Origin: a virus
Strand: one strand, 5' to 3'
Virus record (IMG/VR): IMGVR_UViG_3300036715_003756
Span: 1 to 34,654 of that record
Length of the DNA stretch: 34,654 nt
Part shown: positions 6,956 to 17,049 of the stretch, piece by piece
Layout of the letters: every line of letters begins with the position of its first letter
How positions within the stretch are numbered: the stretch's first letter is position 1
The notes under the pieces: generated by a model
Seen by the model: only the letters and a program-made list of their open reading frames with translations
Told to the model about the DNA's origin: nothing
The model's database searches: none
Translations under genes and position numbers: made by a program

Positions 6956-8242
6956 CTACCACCATGGCCCGGTGATGTCATAGGCCAGTGTGGCGGTGTA
7001 GTTACCACCACCCACCCCATGGGCAACCTTGAGAAGCAAAAAGGTGCGTCCTGGGTAGCCAGCCACGCCCGAGATGGTATCGAGATGGTTGAAGCTTGGG
7101 CTGTCGTTATGCACCCAGAACATGCCTGGCATCCTGCCGCGCAAGTGGGAGCTTTCTCGCAGCAAGGTCGGGTGCAGGATCATGCTGTAGTCCGGCCCAT
7201 TGGGCCAACTGATGCCCGTGCTGTAGCCCGAGGTGGTCTGGCCGTTGTTGGTGTTCAGGCTGGTAAACGAGGGATTAACGTTGTTGCCGATTTGCAGATA
7301 GCTGCGCATCAGAACCTTCCCAGTGCCGTCTAATGTTCGCGGGAAGCGTGCTCGCCAGTCGGCACTCTGATAACCCTCGCCGTCGTAATTGGAGGCAATC
7401 GTTGCTGCTGTGCTGTAGACCTCCTGACCGACAAGAAGTGTGTTGAATCCATCCGCACTGCGGTAACTCTCGAAGTCAGTAAAGCACTTGCCACCAAGAC
7501 CGGCACTATCTTGTCCCTCATTGAAAAGGTAAAAACCGCGATCATCACCAACTAACGCCCAAGGACGGCTGTACGCAGCAGGGACGTTGTAATCGTAGTT
7601 ATTTCCACCTGCTCTGGCGTAATACCACTTGTACCAACCATCGACGGCGTTGCCACCCGTGCCTGTGCCAACTTCGTTCCTGCTGGGCGCTGCACTGTCA
7701 AATGGAGCCCGGGCACCGACAAAAGTGTCAATGTCACTCATGCCTTGGGCCATAGTCACTTTGGCCTTTTTGGCGTAAGTTGTGGTGTAGGCTGGATCAC
7801 AACCGTCGTCCACCCGCAGATAGGGGCGATTGGACAGGACATTCTTGCTGCGGTAAGCGCGCTTGTTGGTGGCGGTAAAGGCGATCTCCCAGCCTAGCGG
7901 TGCAACTTTTGAGGTGATGCTCGCCCCGGTGGCCGGACTCACAGGTGTGCCGGTGATGGCATAGGTGAAGGTGCTGGTCGTCACAGCAATCACACGCACC
8001 TCGCCGTTGTACTCGTTTTGGTCTGCGCCAGAGATGGTCAAGACCTGACCCACCCAGTACAAATGTCCTGCTGGAATGCTTGCTGTGGCGACACCGGCGG
8101 CGCTGGTCAGATTGGCGATGGTTTTGAGGTTGAAACCAGTGACCAGCACCGCATCGAGCAACGCAGTCATGCAGCCCCAGTCGTTGGTCAGTTGAGGAGC
8201 ACCTTGCATGGTGTTGGCGTAATATTTGACGGGCAGTGTCAT
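6956..8242 (-). CDS. Phage virion protein of the tail-tip/adhesin module
   Basis: This is a 428-residue protein starting MTLPVKYYANTMQGAPQLTN and then DWGCMTALLDAVLVTGFN. The first about 120 residues include a segment with VGQVLTISGADQNEYNGEVR, then VIAVTTSTFTYAI, a short beta domain common in phage tail proteins. The remainder is aromatic- and Gly-rich (WYKWYYARAGGNNYDYNVPA) and ends with YNATLAYD-like strands (GNYTATLAYDITGPWW). These features suggest a surface-exposed beta-structured tail component. It lies between the large repeat protein and the LamG-type protein, separated from the latter by three bases. I do not recognise a named family. Confidence 0.6.
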   Translation of the reverse strand: MTLPVKYYANTMQGAPQLTNDWGCMTALLDAVLVTGFNLKTIANLTSAAGVATASIPAGHLYWVGQVLTISGADQNEYNGEVRVIAVTTSTFTYAITGTPVSPATGASITSKVAPLGWEIAFTATNKRAYRSKNVLSNRPYLRVDDGCDPAYTTTYAKKAKVTMAQGMSDIDTFVGARAPFDSAAPSRNEVGTGTGGNAVDGWYKWYYARAGGNNYDYNVPAAYSRPWALVGDDRGFYLFNEGQDSAGLGGKCFTDFESYRSADGFNTLLVGQEVYSTAATIASNYDGEGYQSADWRARFPRTLDGTGKVLMRSYLQIGNNVNPSFTSLNTNNGQTTSGYSTGISWPNGPDYSMILHPTLLRESSHLRGRMPGMFWVHNDSPSFNHLDTISGVAGYPGRTFLLLKVAHGVGGGNYTATLAYDITGPWW

Positions 8243-8280
8243 GAAAGTCAGTCCTTAAACGTTATTGAAAAAGTTCGGGT

Positions 8281-11200
8281 TCAGGGGCGATCCACATCGC
8301 CGCGAGACAGCAAGGTGAAGGAGTGCTGGATGCCGGTGTTGGGCCCTTGCTGGATGGTTCGCACCACCCACACCGGTGTCATCGCGCCCACGGTGTTAAA
8401 GCGCAGCATGTTTCCCGCCGCCCAGCCAATGCCCCATCCCAGTGCAGGAACCTTGAAATACGGCGTGTTGGTCGCAGGGTTGTTGGGGCTCAGATCGGTG
8501 TTGGTACTGCCAATGGCAATCACACCGACGTGCTCGCCGATGACGTTAAAACTGGTGGTGTTGGTGAACACCAGCGCCCAGCGTTCACTGACTGCACCCT
8601 TGTTTGTCACCACAATGGGTGCGAGCACGTCGTTGAACGTGCCCGTCGCAGCTGTCCCGCTGACACCATCAAGCCAGGTGGTACCGTTCCAGGTAGCCTG
8701 ATCGAACAGCACAGACACACGGGCTTTGAGGTCTCCGGCGATCAACGCGCTTGAAACGAAGCTGCTGGGTGGGCTGGTGATCGGATATTCATGCGTCAGT
8801 GGCCGGGTAAAGGTCAATTCACCGCTGATCTGCACATCACTGACCACCGCCATGTCTTCCACCCGGTGCTCAATTCGCACGGGCAGGCTGTAACCCGCCA
8901 CAGCGGTGAAGGTCACCGTCCCGGCTTCCAGGTCAACTGAGTAGCCTGAGTTGATGACATTGCCGTCGAATCCCACCACCCGTACCCGGCTCAAACGCAC
9001 TCGTGCGCAGTTGATAGTTTGACCGTTGGCGACAGTGGCGGTGATCGACTGTGTATTGCCCACCACCGCAAAGCCACCTGGGCGAAAGATCGGCACCCGC
9101 CCATCGCTGGGCAAGCGCACCGGGTCAATGCCGAGGATATTGGCATCCAGTGGCAGGTAGCTGTAGGCCACTGCCGCATACCGAATGGAGTCTGCCATGA
9201 CGGCGGAAGCCACAAAGATATGCCCGCCGATGATTTTGGACGCGTCATACCAGGGCTTGGTCTCGTTGCCTGCGGCTAACTCCCATTTGCCAAAGGCCAG
9301 CGACACAATGCCGGTCTCGTAATCCACCTTGCCGGTCACGTTGGCAGATTCAATTCGACCGTTGGCGTCTGAAGTGACGATGTGCGAAACCTGCGCATCA
9401 TCATCGGCCAGAACAAACTGGACAGTCAGGCTGGAAGGTCGAATGGGTGCCGTGCTAGTTCTGAACTGCACGTCTGTCACCGGCATCGGACTCTGGCTGG
9501 TCACCATGCTGGTGATCACGCCGGTATTGGTCGCCCCCACCGGCAGCACGGTCAGACTGGCCATGCCAGTTGAGTAGTTGAGGCTGCCCGAGGTCAGACC
9601 GGAACCGGTTGCCGGATCGATGTTGGTGATCAGTGAACCCTGGCGGTCCACAAATCGTGTGCCGCCCAGCGTGAAGCTGCACGACCCGCCCACAATGGGC
9701 TCGCTTGAGCTTTGCGTCAGATCGACTGACAACTTGACTGGAAAAACCTCTGTGTTGGTGTTGCCAGCGGCGCTGGTGCGATACGTGACCTTGACATACC
9801 CAGACATGTCGGTGGGCATGATGGCCCCGATGGTCTGGTAGATGAAGCCACCAAAGACCGTTTTCTCAGTAGCCAGGGTTCCGCTGAACCAGGCGTTATC
9901 GAAAACCTGCGTGCCGATGACCACCTTTGTCCAGTTGGGCTTCGGTAAAGCAATCACCGTATCTGGCTTGAAACTCAAAGTGCCAGCGGCGTAATTGATC
10001 ACGCCTGCGCACTCAGGACGCGTTTGAAACCCGCCAGCACCGTTGTCATGGACGATGACAATGGGGTCAACGCGGGGTTTGTAGGTCAGCGAGAGCCAAC
10101 GTGTCGAAATCTGGCCCTCAATGGTCAGGTCTTTCTCGTCATACACGGTGTTCCACTCAACCTTGACGGTGCGCGCCAGCACGTTGGGGTTGGCCAGCAC
10201 GATCTCGATGTGACCGTCAGGTGCAAAACGCTCGGGTGCCTGGAAATTCTCTTCAATCGGTGGACCCCACGAATATTCAATGCTGACCTGTGCGCCAGAG
10301 CTGGGCAGAATCAGTGGCTTGAAGGTGATCACGCCGTCCAGATAGTCCACTTTTCCAGTTGCATCGCCCGTGAGCAGACCCTGTCCGTTGTCCGTTGCGG
10401 TTTTATTCACGCCACCTGTCACCCAAGTGAGCGTGACTGTGCTGGGTGCCACGCCAGGGTGGGCCAGAGTGAAAACAGATTGGGCGGCAATAGCAACGCC
10501 ATAAACAGCCGTGTCGGCAGTGGCCAGCCCATAGGTGGCGAGCACCTGCGTACCGGCATCCGGCAATGCAGCGAGCGTGACCATCATTGAGCCCGTGTTG
10601 AAATTGAGCGTACCAGCGCCCACCGAGCCATAGGCGCTGCGCAACTGGCCGTTACCCGCATCACGCAGGGTGTACCAGCGACCCTGGGCGCGATAACTCA
10701 GTGCAAAACTGCCCGGTTTTGGCGCAGGATCAAAGATCGCCACCAGGGTGCTGGAGCGCGATTCCGGAGTGACTGCCCAACTGGCAGTGTGAAGTGAGCG
10801 CACCGGCGTTGCAGCTGGTGTGTAGGTGATCGTCTTGGCCCCGGCGTAGCTCACGGACGGATCAGTGATTGAAATCAGCCCATTGGCATAGTCCACCGCA
10901 CCCACAGCGCTGCCCGCAGCAGACAACAGGCCACCGTCATCGACCAGGGTCAAGCTACCGGTTGTCAGTTTGAGCGTATTGGGCATGATCGCCTGGCCCA
11001 CGCTGATGGTGTGGGAAGTGTTGAGTGCTACCGAGGTGGTGATCGACACAGGCCCACCCGCAGCGCTTAGCACCACTTGTTCACCATTGGGTTTCAGATC
11101 GACCAGTGGGGTTTCGGTCTGGGCACTGGGTACCAGTTGGGTGTAGACACTGCTGGCGCGAATGCTGAAAGTCCCAAGATTGGCCGCTGCGGCCAGTGGC

Positions 11201-11904
11201 ACCACGCCCACGTAGGAACCTGCATCTGCGACTGTGGTGTCTCTCACCTTGGTCGCACCCGCTGCCGGTGTAGCTTTAGCGCTGCCCTCAGTCCCCTGAA
11301 AATCGGTACGCAGGGCATCACTGATCGAACAGGTCACAACGTTCATGTCGACCATCTTGCCTTGGCTATCCTCGAACTTGCGCTTGACTGCGCTGACCTC
11401 AGTGGTTCGGATGTACTGGTTTCTCTCGTTGGTTGCCCCCTCGTTTTGCACCAGCACCATGGTCTGACCAATTCGAGGCAGTTCAGCATCCACCCCCTGC
11501 AAGATTTGAACGGCACGCTGGCCAGCGATATGGTTTTCCAGCAGCATGCCACCCCACATCGGCCCTTTGGTGAGGTAACTCTCGACCCTGGCCGATGCCG
11601 CGTCGCGCCGATCAAAGGTATCGCGGGTACTGAACAGCGTGACACTCACGTTGGGATCCGCTGGAGGCTCGGAGACGATGATGTTCGAGCCCATGTAGGT
11701 GTCGGTGTCCATCGTCTGCACCGAGACGTGGAGTTTGCGCAGATTCACCCGGCCACCAGCGCGGTCGAGTTCAGAGATGTCCGGAAAGATGGCATTGCTG
11801 GTGCCGTCCGTGATGACCGTGGCCGTAGGCGCACCTCCACCCTCGGGCACGTCGTCCATAACTTGAGATGCGACCAGTTTGATATCGCCAGTGAGAATTG
11901 GCAT
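8281..11904 (-). CDS. Large repeat-containing phage tail protein
   Basis: This is a 1207-residue protein, the second largest product here. Residues 1-200 form a distinct N-terminal region (MPILTGDIKLVASQVMDDVP, LLENHIAGQRAVQILQGVDA). From about residue 300 onward at least six diverged units of about 60-90 residues recur. Each has a line such as D(D/N)G.G.L, then G.VDY..G.I.F, then a Y-rich closing strand. Examples are VDYANGLISI (about 337), LNFNTGSMMV (433), VDYLDGVITF (519), then INYAAGTLSF, LNYSTGMASL and VDYETGIVSL. These look like tandem beta-sandwich modules that extend a tail-tip structure or side fibre. No catalytic motif is seen. It follows the tape measure and one small gene. Confidence 0.7.
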   Translation of the reverse strand: MPILTGDIKLVASQVMDDVPEGGGAPTATVITDGTSNAIFPDISELDRAGGRVNLRKLHVSVQTMDTDTYMGSNIIVSEPPADPNVSVTLFSTRDTFDRRDAASARVESYLTKGPMWGGMLLENHIAGQRAVQILQGVDAELPRIGQTMVLVQNEGATNERNQYIRTTEVSAVKRKFEDSQGKMVDMNVVTCSISDALRTDFQGTEGSAKATPAAGATKVRDTTVADAGSYVGVVPLAAAANLGTFSIRASSVYTQLVPSAQTETPLVDLKPNGEQVVLSAAGGPVSITTSVALNTSHTISVGQAIMPNTLKLTTGSLTLVDDGGLLSAAGSAVGAVDYANGLISITDPSVSYAGAKTITYTPAATPVRSLHTASWAVTPESRSSTLVAIFDPAPKPGSFALSYRAQGRWYTLRDAGNGQLRSAYGSVGAGTLNFNTGSMMVTLAALPDAGTQVLATYGLATADTAVYGVAIAAQSVFTLAHPGVAPSTVTLTWVTGGVNKTATDNGQGLLTGDATGKVDYLDGVITFKPLILPSSGAQVSIEYSWGPPIEENFQAPERFAPDGHIEIVLANPNVLARTVKVEWNTVYDEKDLTIEGQISTRWLSLTYKPRVDPIVIVHDNGAGGFQTRPECAGVINYAAGTLSFKPDTVIALPKPNWTKVVIGTQVFDNAWFSGTLATEKTVFGGFIYQTIGAIMPTDMSGYVKVTYRTSAAGNTNTEVFPVKLSVDLTQSSSEPIVGGSCSFTLGGTRFVDRQGSLITNIDPATGSGLTSGSLNYSTGMASLTVLPVGATNTGVITSMVTSQSPMPVTDVQFRTSTAPIRPSSLTVQFVLADDDAQVSHIVTSDANGRIESANVTGKVDYETGIVSLAFGKWELAAGNETKPWYDASKIIGGHIFVASAVMADSIRYAAVAYSYLPLDANILGIDPVRLPSDGRVPIFRPGGFAVVGNTQSITATVANGQTINCARVRLSRVRVVGFDGNVINSGYSVDLEAGTVTFTAVAGYSLPVRIEHRVEDMAVVSDVQISGELTFTRPLTHEYPITSPPSSFVSSALIAGDLKARVSVLFDQATWNGTTWLDGVSGTAATGTFNDVLAPIVVTNKGAVSERWALVFTNTTSFNVIGEHVGVIAIGSTNTDLSPNNPATNTPYFKVPALGWGIGWAAGNMLRFNTVGAMTPVWVVRTIQQGPNTGIQHSFTLLSRGDVDRP

Positions 11905-11918
11905 GAAGGCTCCAGAAT

Positions 11919-12326
11919 TTAGATTTGCATCAACTTCAAAGTGATGCGGTAGAAGTCAGCCTCTGACCGGGCCGGGAACCCTGTGACGGGCTCGGCTTCA
12001 AGGGCTCCGTCGGCATGGCGAAAGGCCACGGAGAACACCCGGGCATCCGTGAGCGTCAACTCGAAGCGGCCACTGACCACATCCAACGGCAGGGCTGCCC
12101 AGTCGCGCAGAACATTGACCACTGATCTCGCGACCCAGGCCATGTCGGCAGCACCCACCAAGGTGATGGCACGCCCAGCCTGGCGGGTTGCCGACTGCAC
12201 CAGCAACGACCCAGTAATCAGGTATGACACGCTGGAGACCACTGGACTCCAGCCGTGCTCATCGCTCCAAAGCAAATCGTCAGGCAGGGTCAACGTGACC
12301 CCACTGAAGAGGTTTTTAAGTTGCAT
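11919..12326 (-). CDS. Small phage tail protein following the tape measure
   Basis: This is a 135-residue protein (MQLKNLFSGVTLTLPDDLLW). It has a beta-rich pattern with a helix at MAWVARSVVNVLRDWAALPL, and ends DFYRITLKLMQI. Genes directly after the tape measure in siphophages usually encode distal tail or tail-tip proteins. The size and the beta-rich ends are compatible with a small tail-tip component, but I cannot link it to a specific family. It begins 12 bases after the tape measure gene and is followed at 14 bases by the large repeat protein, so it lies in the same transcript. Confidence 0.6.
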   Translation of the reverse strand: MQLKNLFSGVTLTLPDDLLWSDEHGWSPVVSSVSYLITGSLLVQSATRQAGRAITLVGAADMAWVARSVVNVLRDWAALPLDVVSGRFELTLTDARVFSVAFRHADGALEAEPVTGFPARSEADFYRITLKLMQI

Positions 12327-12338
12327 GAGGATTCGCCC

Positions 12339-15300
12339 TTAAAAAGCCCGTGCTTTGGCTTGTTTCAAGATGTCCAGCAGTCGGGTTTCATCCCTGGCAT
12401 CGACCGTGGCTGACACACTGCGGTTTCCCGCTGCAAGTTCCACCCGTACCGTGCGTACCGGCGCGCTGCTCGCTGCAAATGCGGGTCTTGGCACAGCCAT
12501 GGGTGAAACCAGTGATTGAACCAAACCACCTGTGGCAAAGCCCTGAACGTGTGAGGCCAGTGCCTGCGCTGGAAGTGAGAGGTTGTTGAGCATCTCAAAG
12601 AAGCCGCTTCCCAACCTGGCCACCGCCCCTTTGTTGACCACAAATTCACCCGGCGTGAGCATGGCTGGCACGGTATCGGACTTGGCCACGCCACCGCCCC
12701 TGTAAAACTCACCCTGGTGCAGTTCCATGTAGTCCATCAAGTCGCGTTCCAGGTCTTTGCCATAGAGCAGTGGCTGCGCCATGGCTTGCCGCCAGTTGGC
12801 CTTGATGGCATCGAGTTTTTGCTTCTCGTTGCTGGTGAGTTGCTTGCGGTTAAGCAGGGTCTCCAAGGTTCTGCGGTCGGTGTTTGCCAGTTGGCCGTAA
12901 CCCTGTAAGGTGTCGTACTCAAATCCGACGCTCAACGATGCACCGTACTGCATGCGCATCCACTGCACGTACTGGCGCAGGCCCGACATACCCAACTCGA
13001 TCATTTGCTGCGCTTCGGCCGCATCTTTGTTGCGTTTGATGACGTTCGAACCTGGGGTGACCACCGAACCGCCCGTGGCAAACCGGGCCACACCATTGGC
13101 AATTTTTGACAAGGCTGTGCTTCCATACTTGCGCACCGCCGCTTTGCGTAGCACAAATGCGCCAGCGTCCAGCGTGCGCGGTACCGTGTCCTGATCACCC
13201 GAGCCCGGCACGGAGCCGCCGGTCATGCGTGCAAATGCAGACTGCATCATGGGTGCGACTGATCCGCGAGAGCCGGAAGCGTCGGCATAGCCGCCGCGTG
13301 CAAAGTGCGGCACACCAGCGCCCACCAGGCCACCCGCTGCATTGGCTTCGACCTTGCGCACGTAAATGGTGTGCGTGCTCGACGTGTCCATACCGTTGAG
13401 GCTCGATATTTCAGACCTGGCTGAATCGACGTTGGTGTTCACACTGTGCTGGGACTCAGTGCGGATGCGGCCCAGCGCGTTGATCATGCCCTCGACGTTG
13501 GTAATGGAGGCTTGGGCTTTTTCTGAACTGACCTTGAGCTCAATCAGGGAGTTTTGCTTGGCATAAGTGGTCAGCTTGTCCAGCGCCGCTTTGGCCTGAG
13601 TGACATCTGCATCCACTGGCAGGGTTTTGCCTTCTTTGAGCAAGGCTTCATATTCCTGGAGCTTTTTCTGGGCCTGCTCCAAGTCGGCCTTGATGAGCAG
13701 CAGCATTTCTTTCTCGGCCATGGCCTTATCCAGATCAGCCATGGCTTTGTCAAACCGGCTGGTGTCCGCATCCAGCGTGACTTTCAAACCATCTTTGAGC
13801 TTGGCGGTGATCTGGTCGATCTGGGTTTCTGTGTCTGTCAGGGTTTGCTTGATCTGGTCACGTGCCGCCAGCGCAGATTTGGCCGCGTTTTGGTGGGCCA
13901 GCGCCTGTGCATCGAGCGTCTTGACAAGGATTTCTTCAGAGGTTCGGATATCACCGATGGCGGTGTTGATGCCCTGCTTGCCCTGGGTGATGGCTGCATC
14001 AGCCGTGGTCGTTTTCTGGGCCAGTTCTGCGCGCAAGGTATCCGCTTGGCGCATCAGATCCGTGGCTTTGTCGTATTCGCCCTGGCGTGAAGCCTGCCGG
14101 GCTTGCGCCTCCAGCGCCACCACTTGTGTGTGGGCCTGCTCAGATGCCTTCTTGGCTTCCTCGGCCTTTTTGGCTTCTGCTGTCTGGGCACTGCCCACTT
14201 GCACCGCCAAATCCATGGCCTTTTGTGCGAACTGTTTGGCTTGCTCAAATTCACCTGCGGCCAGCGCATCGCGTGCCTTGCTTTGCAACTCGACAACCTG
14301 GCGTTTGCGGTCTTCCGTCGCTTCAAACTCCGTCATGCCTTGACGGCGCAGTTCACGGATTTTTTCCTCCGTAGTCATCGTCAGCAGCCGCTTGGCTTCC
14401 TCAATGCGCTGTATCTCGGCCAAATGCCGGTTGGCCTCAGCGTTGAGCGCATCAATGTGGGCCCGGTATTCCGTGGCAGCGATGACCATAGACTGGCGCT
14501 TGGTCGCCAGAATCTCGTTTTCGACCCGGGTGACGTTGGCGCTGCGCTCGGCTTCTGTTGCGCCTTGCTTGGCCGCTGCGGCCACCCTGGCAATGGACTC
14601 GTCATCAATGAGTTTCAATGTGTCCGTGGTGGCCTTTTGCCGCAGGGTGGTCTGCTGAGTCAGTGCATCGGTGAGCAGCAAGGTTGACTTGGCAATCTGG
14701 GTTGCTTGCGAGGCTGAAGACAGATCGAGCGCCGTCTGCTCCTGCTGGTAGCGTGTTTTCACGGCATCGACCTGTTTTTGCAGGTTGGCTTCCACCATGG
14801 CAGTCAGGCCTTTGTACGCCTCAGCCATTTTGGCGGTGGCATCCGTGACCACACCATTGGCCTTGGTAACCGCTTGTTCGACCTCGCCCAGACGGGATTT
14901 CAGCTTTTCCACTGCGGAGTGAACAGCTTCAACGCCGCGACCGACCGCTTCCTGCGTACCCTGGCGCACAGCTTCCAGCTTTTTGGCAATCTCTTCTGCC
15001 GTGGTGGCCGCAGTGGTCATGGCCGCTTTGGCGGTGTCTGAGCCCTTGGTGGCATCGGCATACATCTGGGCGAAGATCACATTCATCTCGGCCAGCCGAG
15101 TCTCGTGGCGCTTGGTAGCTGCATCGATGGTGTCGCTGGTAAAGATCGCTGCAAACGCTTCCCAGCGGTATTGCAACTGCTCAACCGCTTTGACCAGGAT
15201 TTCGACCATGAAGATGCCCGCTTTGCGCACGATCTCAAACTTGTCAGACAGCCAAGTGCCAATTTCCCAGCCCACCGCGAACGCACCCAGCACGGCAAAA

Positions 15301-16382
15301 GCTGATTTGAGCAAGCCGACGCTGGCAATCGCTGCTGTGACCGACAAATTGGCGGTGGCCCAGGCGGCAGAAGTGGCCGTTGCCGCCGTGATGGCAGCAG
15401 CACCGGCAGTTTGCCAAGCAGTGACCAACGCTGGCAGCAGCCGGTAGATGAGCACCGCCAAGCCCACTTCGGCTATTTTTTTGAGCCATTGCATCACCGT
15501 GTCGAGATTGGTGGCCAGCCAGGTCAGGCCATCGGCGAGTTTTTTGGTGATGCCTGTGGCCGCATCCACCTGCGCTACCCACTGCCCGAAGGCGTTTTGC
15601 AGGCGCTGAAATGCCTGACTGACCGTCGCAGGCAATTGAGAATATTCAGCGGCAAGCTTGTCCTTTTGGCTCATCAAGGCGTTGACCACCACGTCAGCGG
15701 TGAGTCGACCCTCTTCAGCCAACTTGCGCAGCCGACCAATGGGCACGTTCAAGCCATCGGCCAGGGCTTGGGCCAGACGTGGTGAGTTTTCCACAACGGA
15801 GTTGAATTCTTCACCGCGCAGCACACCGGAAGCCAACGCCTGTCCGAACTGCAAGAGTGAGGACTGGGCTTCTGTGGCCGATGCACCCGAAAGACGCAAG
15901 GCCTGCGAGATGCTCTCCGTGATGGTCAAAGCATCCTTCTGTTCACCACCGAGCATGCGCACCGCTTGCTGCAACTTGCCATACAGGGTCGAGACTTCCT
16001 GAATCGGCACACCAATGCGCTGAGCAATATCAAAAAGTGCCTTTTGCGCGATGACAAATTCATTCTGACCGGCGGTTGCCAGTTTCAGGCGCGCGCCCAT
16101 CATGTTCCAGGCGTCTGCGACCTGGACAATCTCCTGAACTTTGCCCGCTGCCCAGTTGATCGAGAGGAATGCAAGCAGTTGCGTCTTGGCAGTCGCCACC
16201 TGGTCACCAAACGCAGACATGCCTGCTTTGACCTCGGCCATGCCGCGCGCAGCCTTGTCGCCAGCAGTCTTGGCCGTCGATGCCAACTCACCCAGGCTTT
16301 GCTGGGCAGAATTGAGGGCGCGTTTGAGCCCGTCATCGGCACCTTCAAGGGCGACTAAAACGGCGATACGGTTGTTGGCCAT
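12339..16382 (-). CDS. Tail tape measure protein
   Basis: This 1347-residue protein is the longest gene in the window. Residues about 70-260 match the tape-measure N-terminal domain: VQEIVQVADAWNMMGARLKL, LYGKLQQAVRMLG, ALRLSGASATEAQSSLLQFG, QALASGVLRGEEFNSVVENS, RLAQALADGLNVPIGRLRKL. One or two hydrophobic segments follow (about 300-380, LAVLIYRLLPALVTAW, ASVGLLKSAFAVLGAFAVGW). A long Ala/Gln/Lys-rich coiled-coil region spans about 450-1000. The C-terminal part has two GlyLeu-rich repeats typical of the family (GGLVGAGVPHFARGG..., YRGGGVAKSDTVPAMLTPGE) with the motif DTVP.(M/T)L..G(E/A)FV(V/L). It sets tail length and helps DNA entry. A non-contractile tail is implied since no sheath gene is seen. 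Confidence 0.95.
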   Translation of the reverse strand: MANNRIAVLVALEGADDGLKRALNSAQQSLGELASTAKTAGDKAARGMAEVKAGMSAFGDQVATAKTQLLAFLSINWAAGKVQEIVQVADAWNMMGARLKLATAGQNEFVIAQKALFDIAQRIGVPIQEVSTLYGKLQQAVRMLGGEQKDALTITESISQALRLSGASATEAQSSLLQFGQALASGVLRGEEFNSVVENSPRLAQALADGLNVPIGRLRKLAEEGRLTADVVVNALMSQKDKLAAEYSQLPATVSQAFQRLQNAFGQWVAQVDAATGITKKLADGLTWLATNLDTVMQWLKKIAEVGLAVLIYRLLPALVTAWQTAGAAAITAATATSAAWATANLSVTAAIASVGLLKSAFAVLGAFAVGWEIGTWLSDKFEIVRKAGIFMVEILVKAVEQLQYRWEAFAAIFTSDTIDAATKRHETRLAEMNVIFAQMYADATKGSDTAKAAMTTAATTAEEIAKKLEAVRQGTQEAVGRGVEAVHSAVEKLKSRLGEVEQAVTKANGVVTDATAKMAEAYKGLTAMVEANLQKQVDAVKTRYQQEQTALDLSSASQATQIAKSTLLLTDALTQQTTLRQKATTDTLKLIDDESIARVAAAAKQGATEAERSANVTRVENEILATKRQSMVIAATEYRAHIDALNAEANRHLAEIQRIEEAKRLLTMTTEEKIRELRRQGMTEFEATEDRKRQVVELQSKARDALAAGEFEQAKQFAQKAMDLAVQVGSAQTAEAKKAEEAKKASEQAHTQVVALEAQARQASRQGEYDKATDLMRQADTLRAELAQKTTTADAAITQGKQGINTAIGDIRTSEEILVKTLDAQALAHQNAAKSALAARDQIKQTLTDTETQIDQITAKLKDGLKVTLDADTSRFDKAMADLDKAMAEKEMLLLIKADLEQAQKKLQEYEALLKEGKTLPVDADVTQAKAALDKLTTYAKQNSLIELKVSSEKAQASITNVEGMINALGRIRTESQHSVNTNVDSARSEISSLNGMDTSSTHTIYVRKVEANAAGGLVGAGVPHFARGGYADASGSRGSVAPMMQSAFARMTGGSVPGSGDQDTVPRTLDAGAFVLRKAAVRKYGSTALSKIANGVARFATGGSVVTPGSNVIKRNKDAAEAQQMIELGMSGLRQYVQWMRMQYGASLSVGFEYDTLQGYGQLANTDRRTLETLLNRKQLTSNEKQKLDAIKANWRQAMAQPLLYGKDLERDLMDYMELHQGEFYRGGGVAKSDTVPAMLTPGEFVVNKGAVARLGSGFFEMLNNLSLPAQALASHVQGFATGGLVQSLVSPMAVPRPAFAASSAPVRTVRVELAAGNRSVSATVDARDETRLLDILKQAKARAF

Positions 16383-16404
16383 GGGTCAATTTCAAATTTG
16401 AGGG

Positions 16405-17049
16405 TCATCCGACCGTGCGGATTTGTTGTTCAATGCTTGCGGCCAGTCTTGGGATGCGCCGCACCACCAGTCGCTCAATGTCGAGTCGTTTTTTGAGCAT
16501 GACGCGGGGAACGAGTACGGCAATCGGAATATCAGCACCACGCTTCAAGCGTTTGATGCCTTGCGCTTTGCGGTACCGGCGTTTGAATCCAGCCAATGGG
16601 CGGTCGTGCTCTTTGATGTTCTCGGCCATCAGCACCACGTTGCCCTTGGCGTTTTTGATAAAGTAGGCATTGCCGCCTCGCATGAGTTCAGCGATCTGCG
16701 CCTTGAAGCGCTTGCGGCCGACCCGGCCATGCAAGGGAATCAACATCTTGGCCGAGATCACGCCACCGTTCTCATGCATTCCGACCCAGGGAATGCGCGA
16801 GCCCACGTACAGCGCAGGCAGGCGACTCTTGTCCTTGTCGATCACGTAGGCAGAAAAGCCTTTCAAAAAGTTCTTTTTGACCACGGTGAGTTGGCTGGCC
16901 ACTTGGGCGCGCACGTCTTGTTTGATCGCAGTAGCCTCTTTGGCCATAGCCTTGCCTACCGCCTTTTTGACCTTGTCACGAAACTCTCCACCCCAGCGGC
17001 GTAGCTGGGCTTGGGCGGCGGCGCTGTCGATTCGGATGGAGATTTTCAT
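16405..17049 (-). CDS. Basic phage tail-associated protein (tail completion/minor tail-like)
   Basis: This 214-residue protein is very rich in Lys/Arg (for example KKNFLKGFSAYVIDKDKSRL and FKRRYRKAQGIKRLKRGADI). The N-terminal helix KISIRIDSAAAQAQLRRWGG and the segment VGSRIPWVGMHENGGVIS resemble phage proteins of the gpZ or DUF6441 kind, which act in tail completion. The assignment is tentative because the position (between tail chaperone and tape measure) differs from lambda, where Z precedes the tail tube gene. Its ATG (17049) overlaps the stop of the frameshifted chaperone extension (ATGA, 17046-17049), which shows that the extension is read and coupled. Confidence 0.6.
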   Translation of the reverse strand: MKISIRIDSAAAQAQLRRWGGEFRDKVKKAVGKAMAKEATAIKQDVRAQVASQLTVVKKNFLKGFSAYVIDKDKSRLPALYVGSRIPWVGMHENGGVISAKMLIPLHGRVGRKRFKAQIAELMRGGNAYFIKNAKGNVVLMAENIKEHDRPLAGFKRRYRKAQGIKRLKRGADIPIAVLVPRVMLKKRLDIERLVVRRIPRLAASIEQQIRTVG

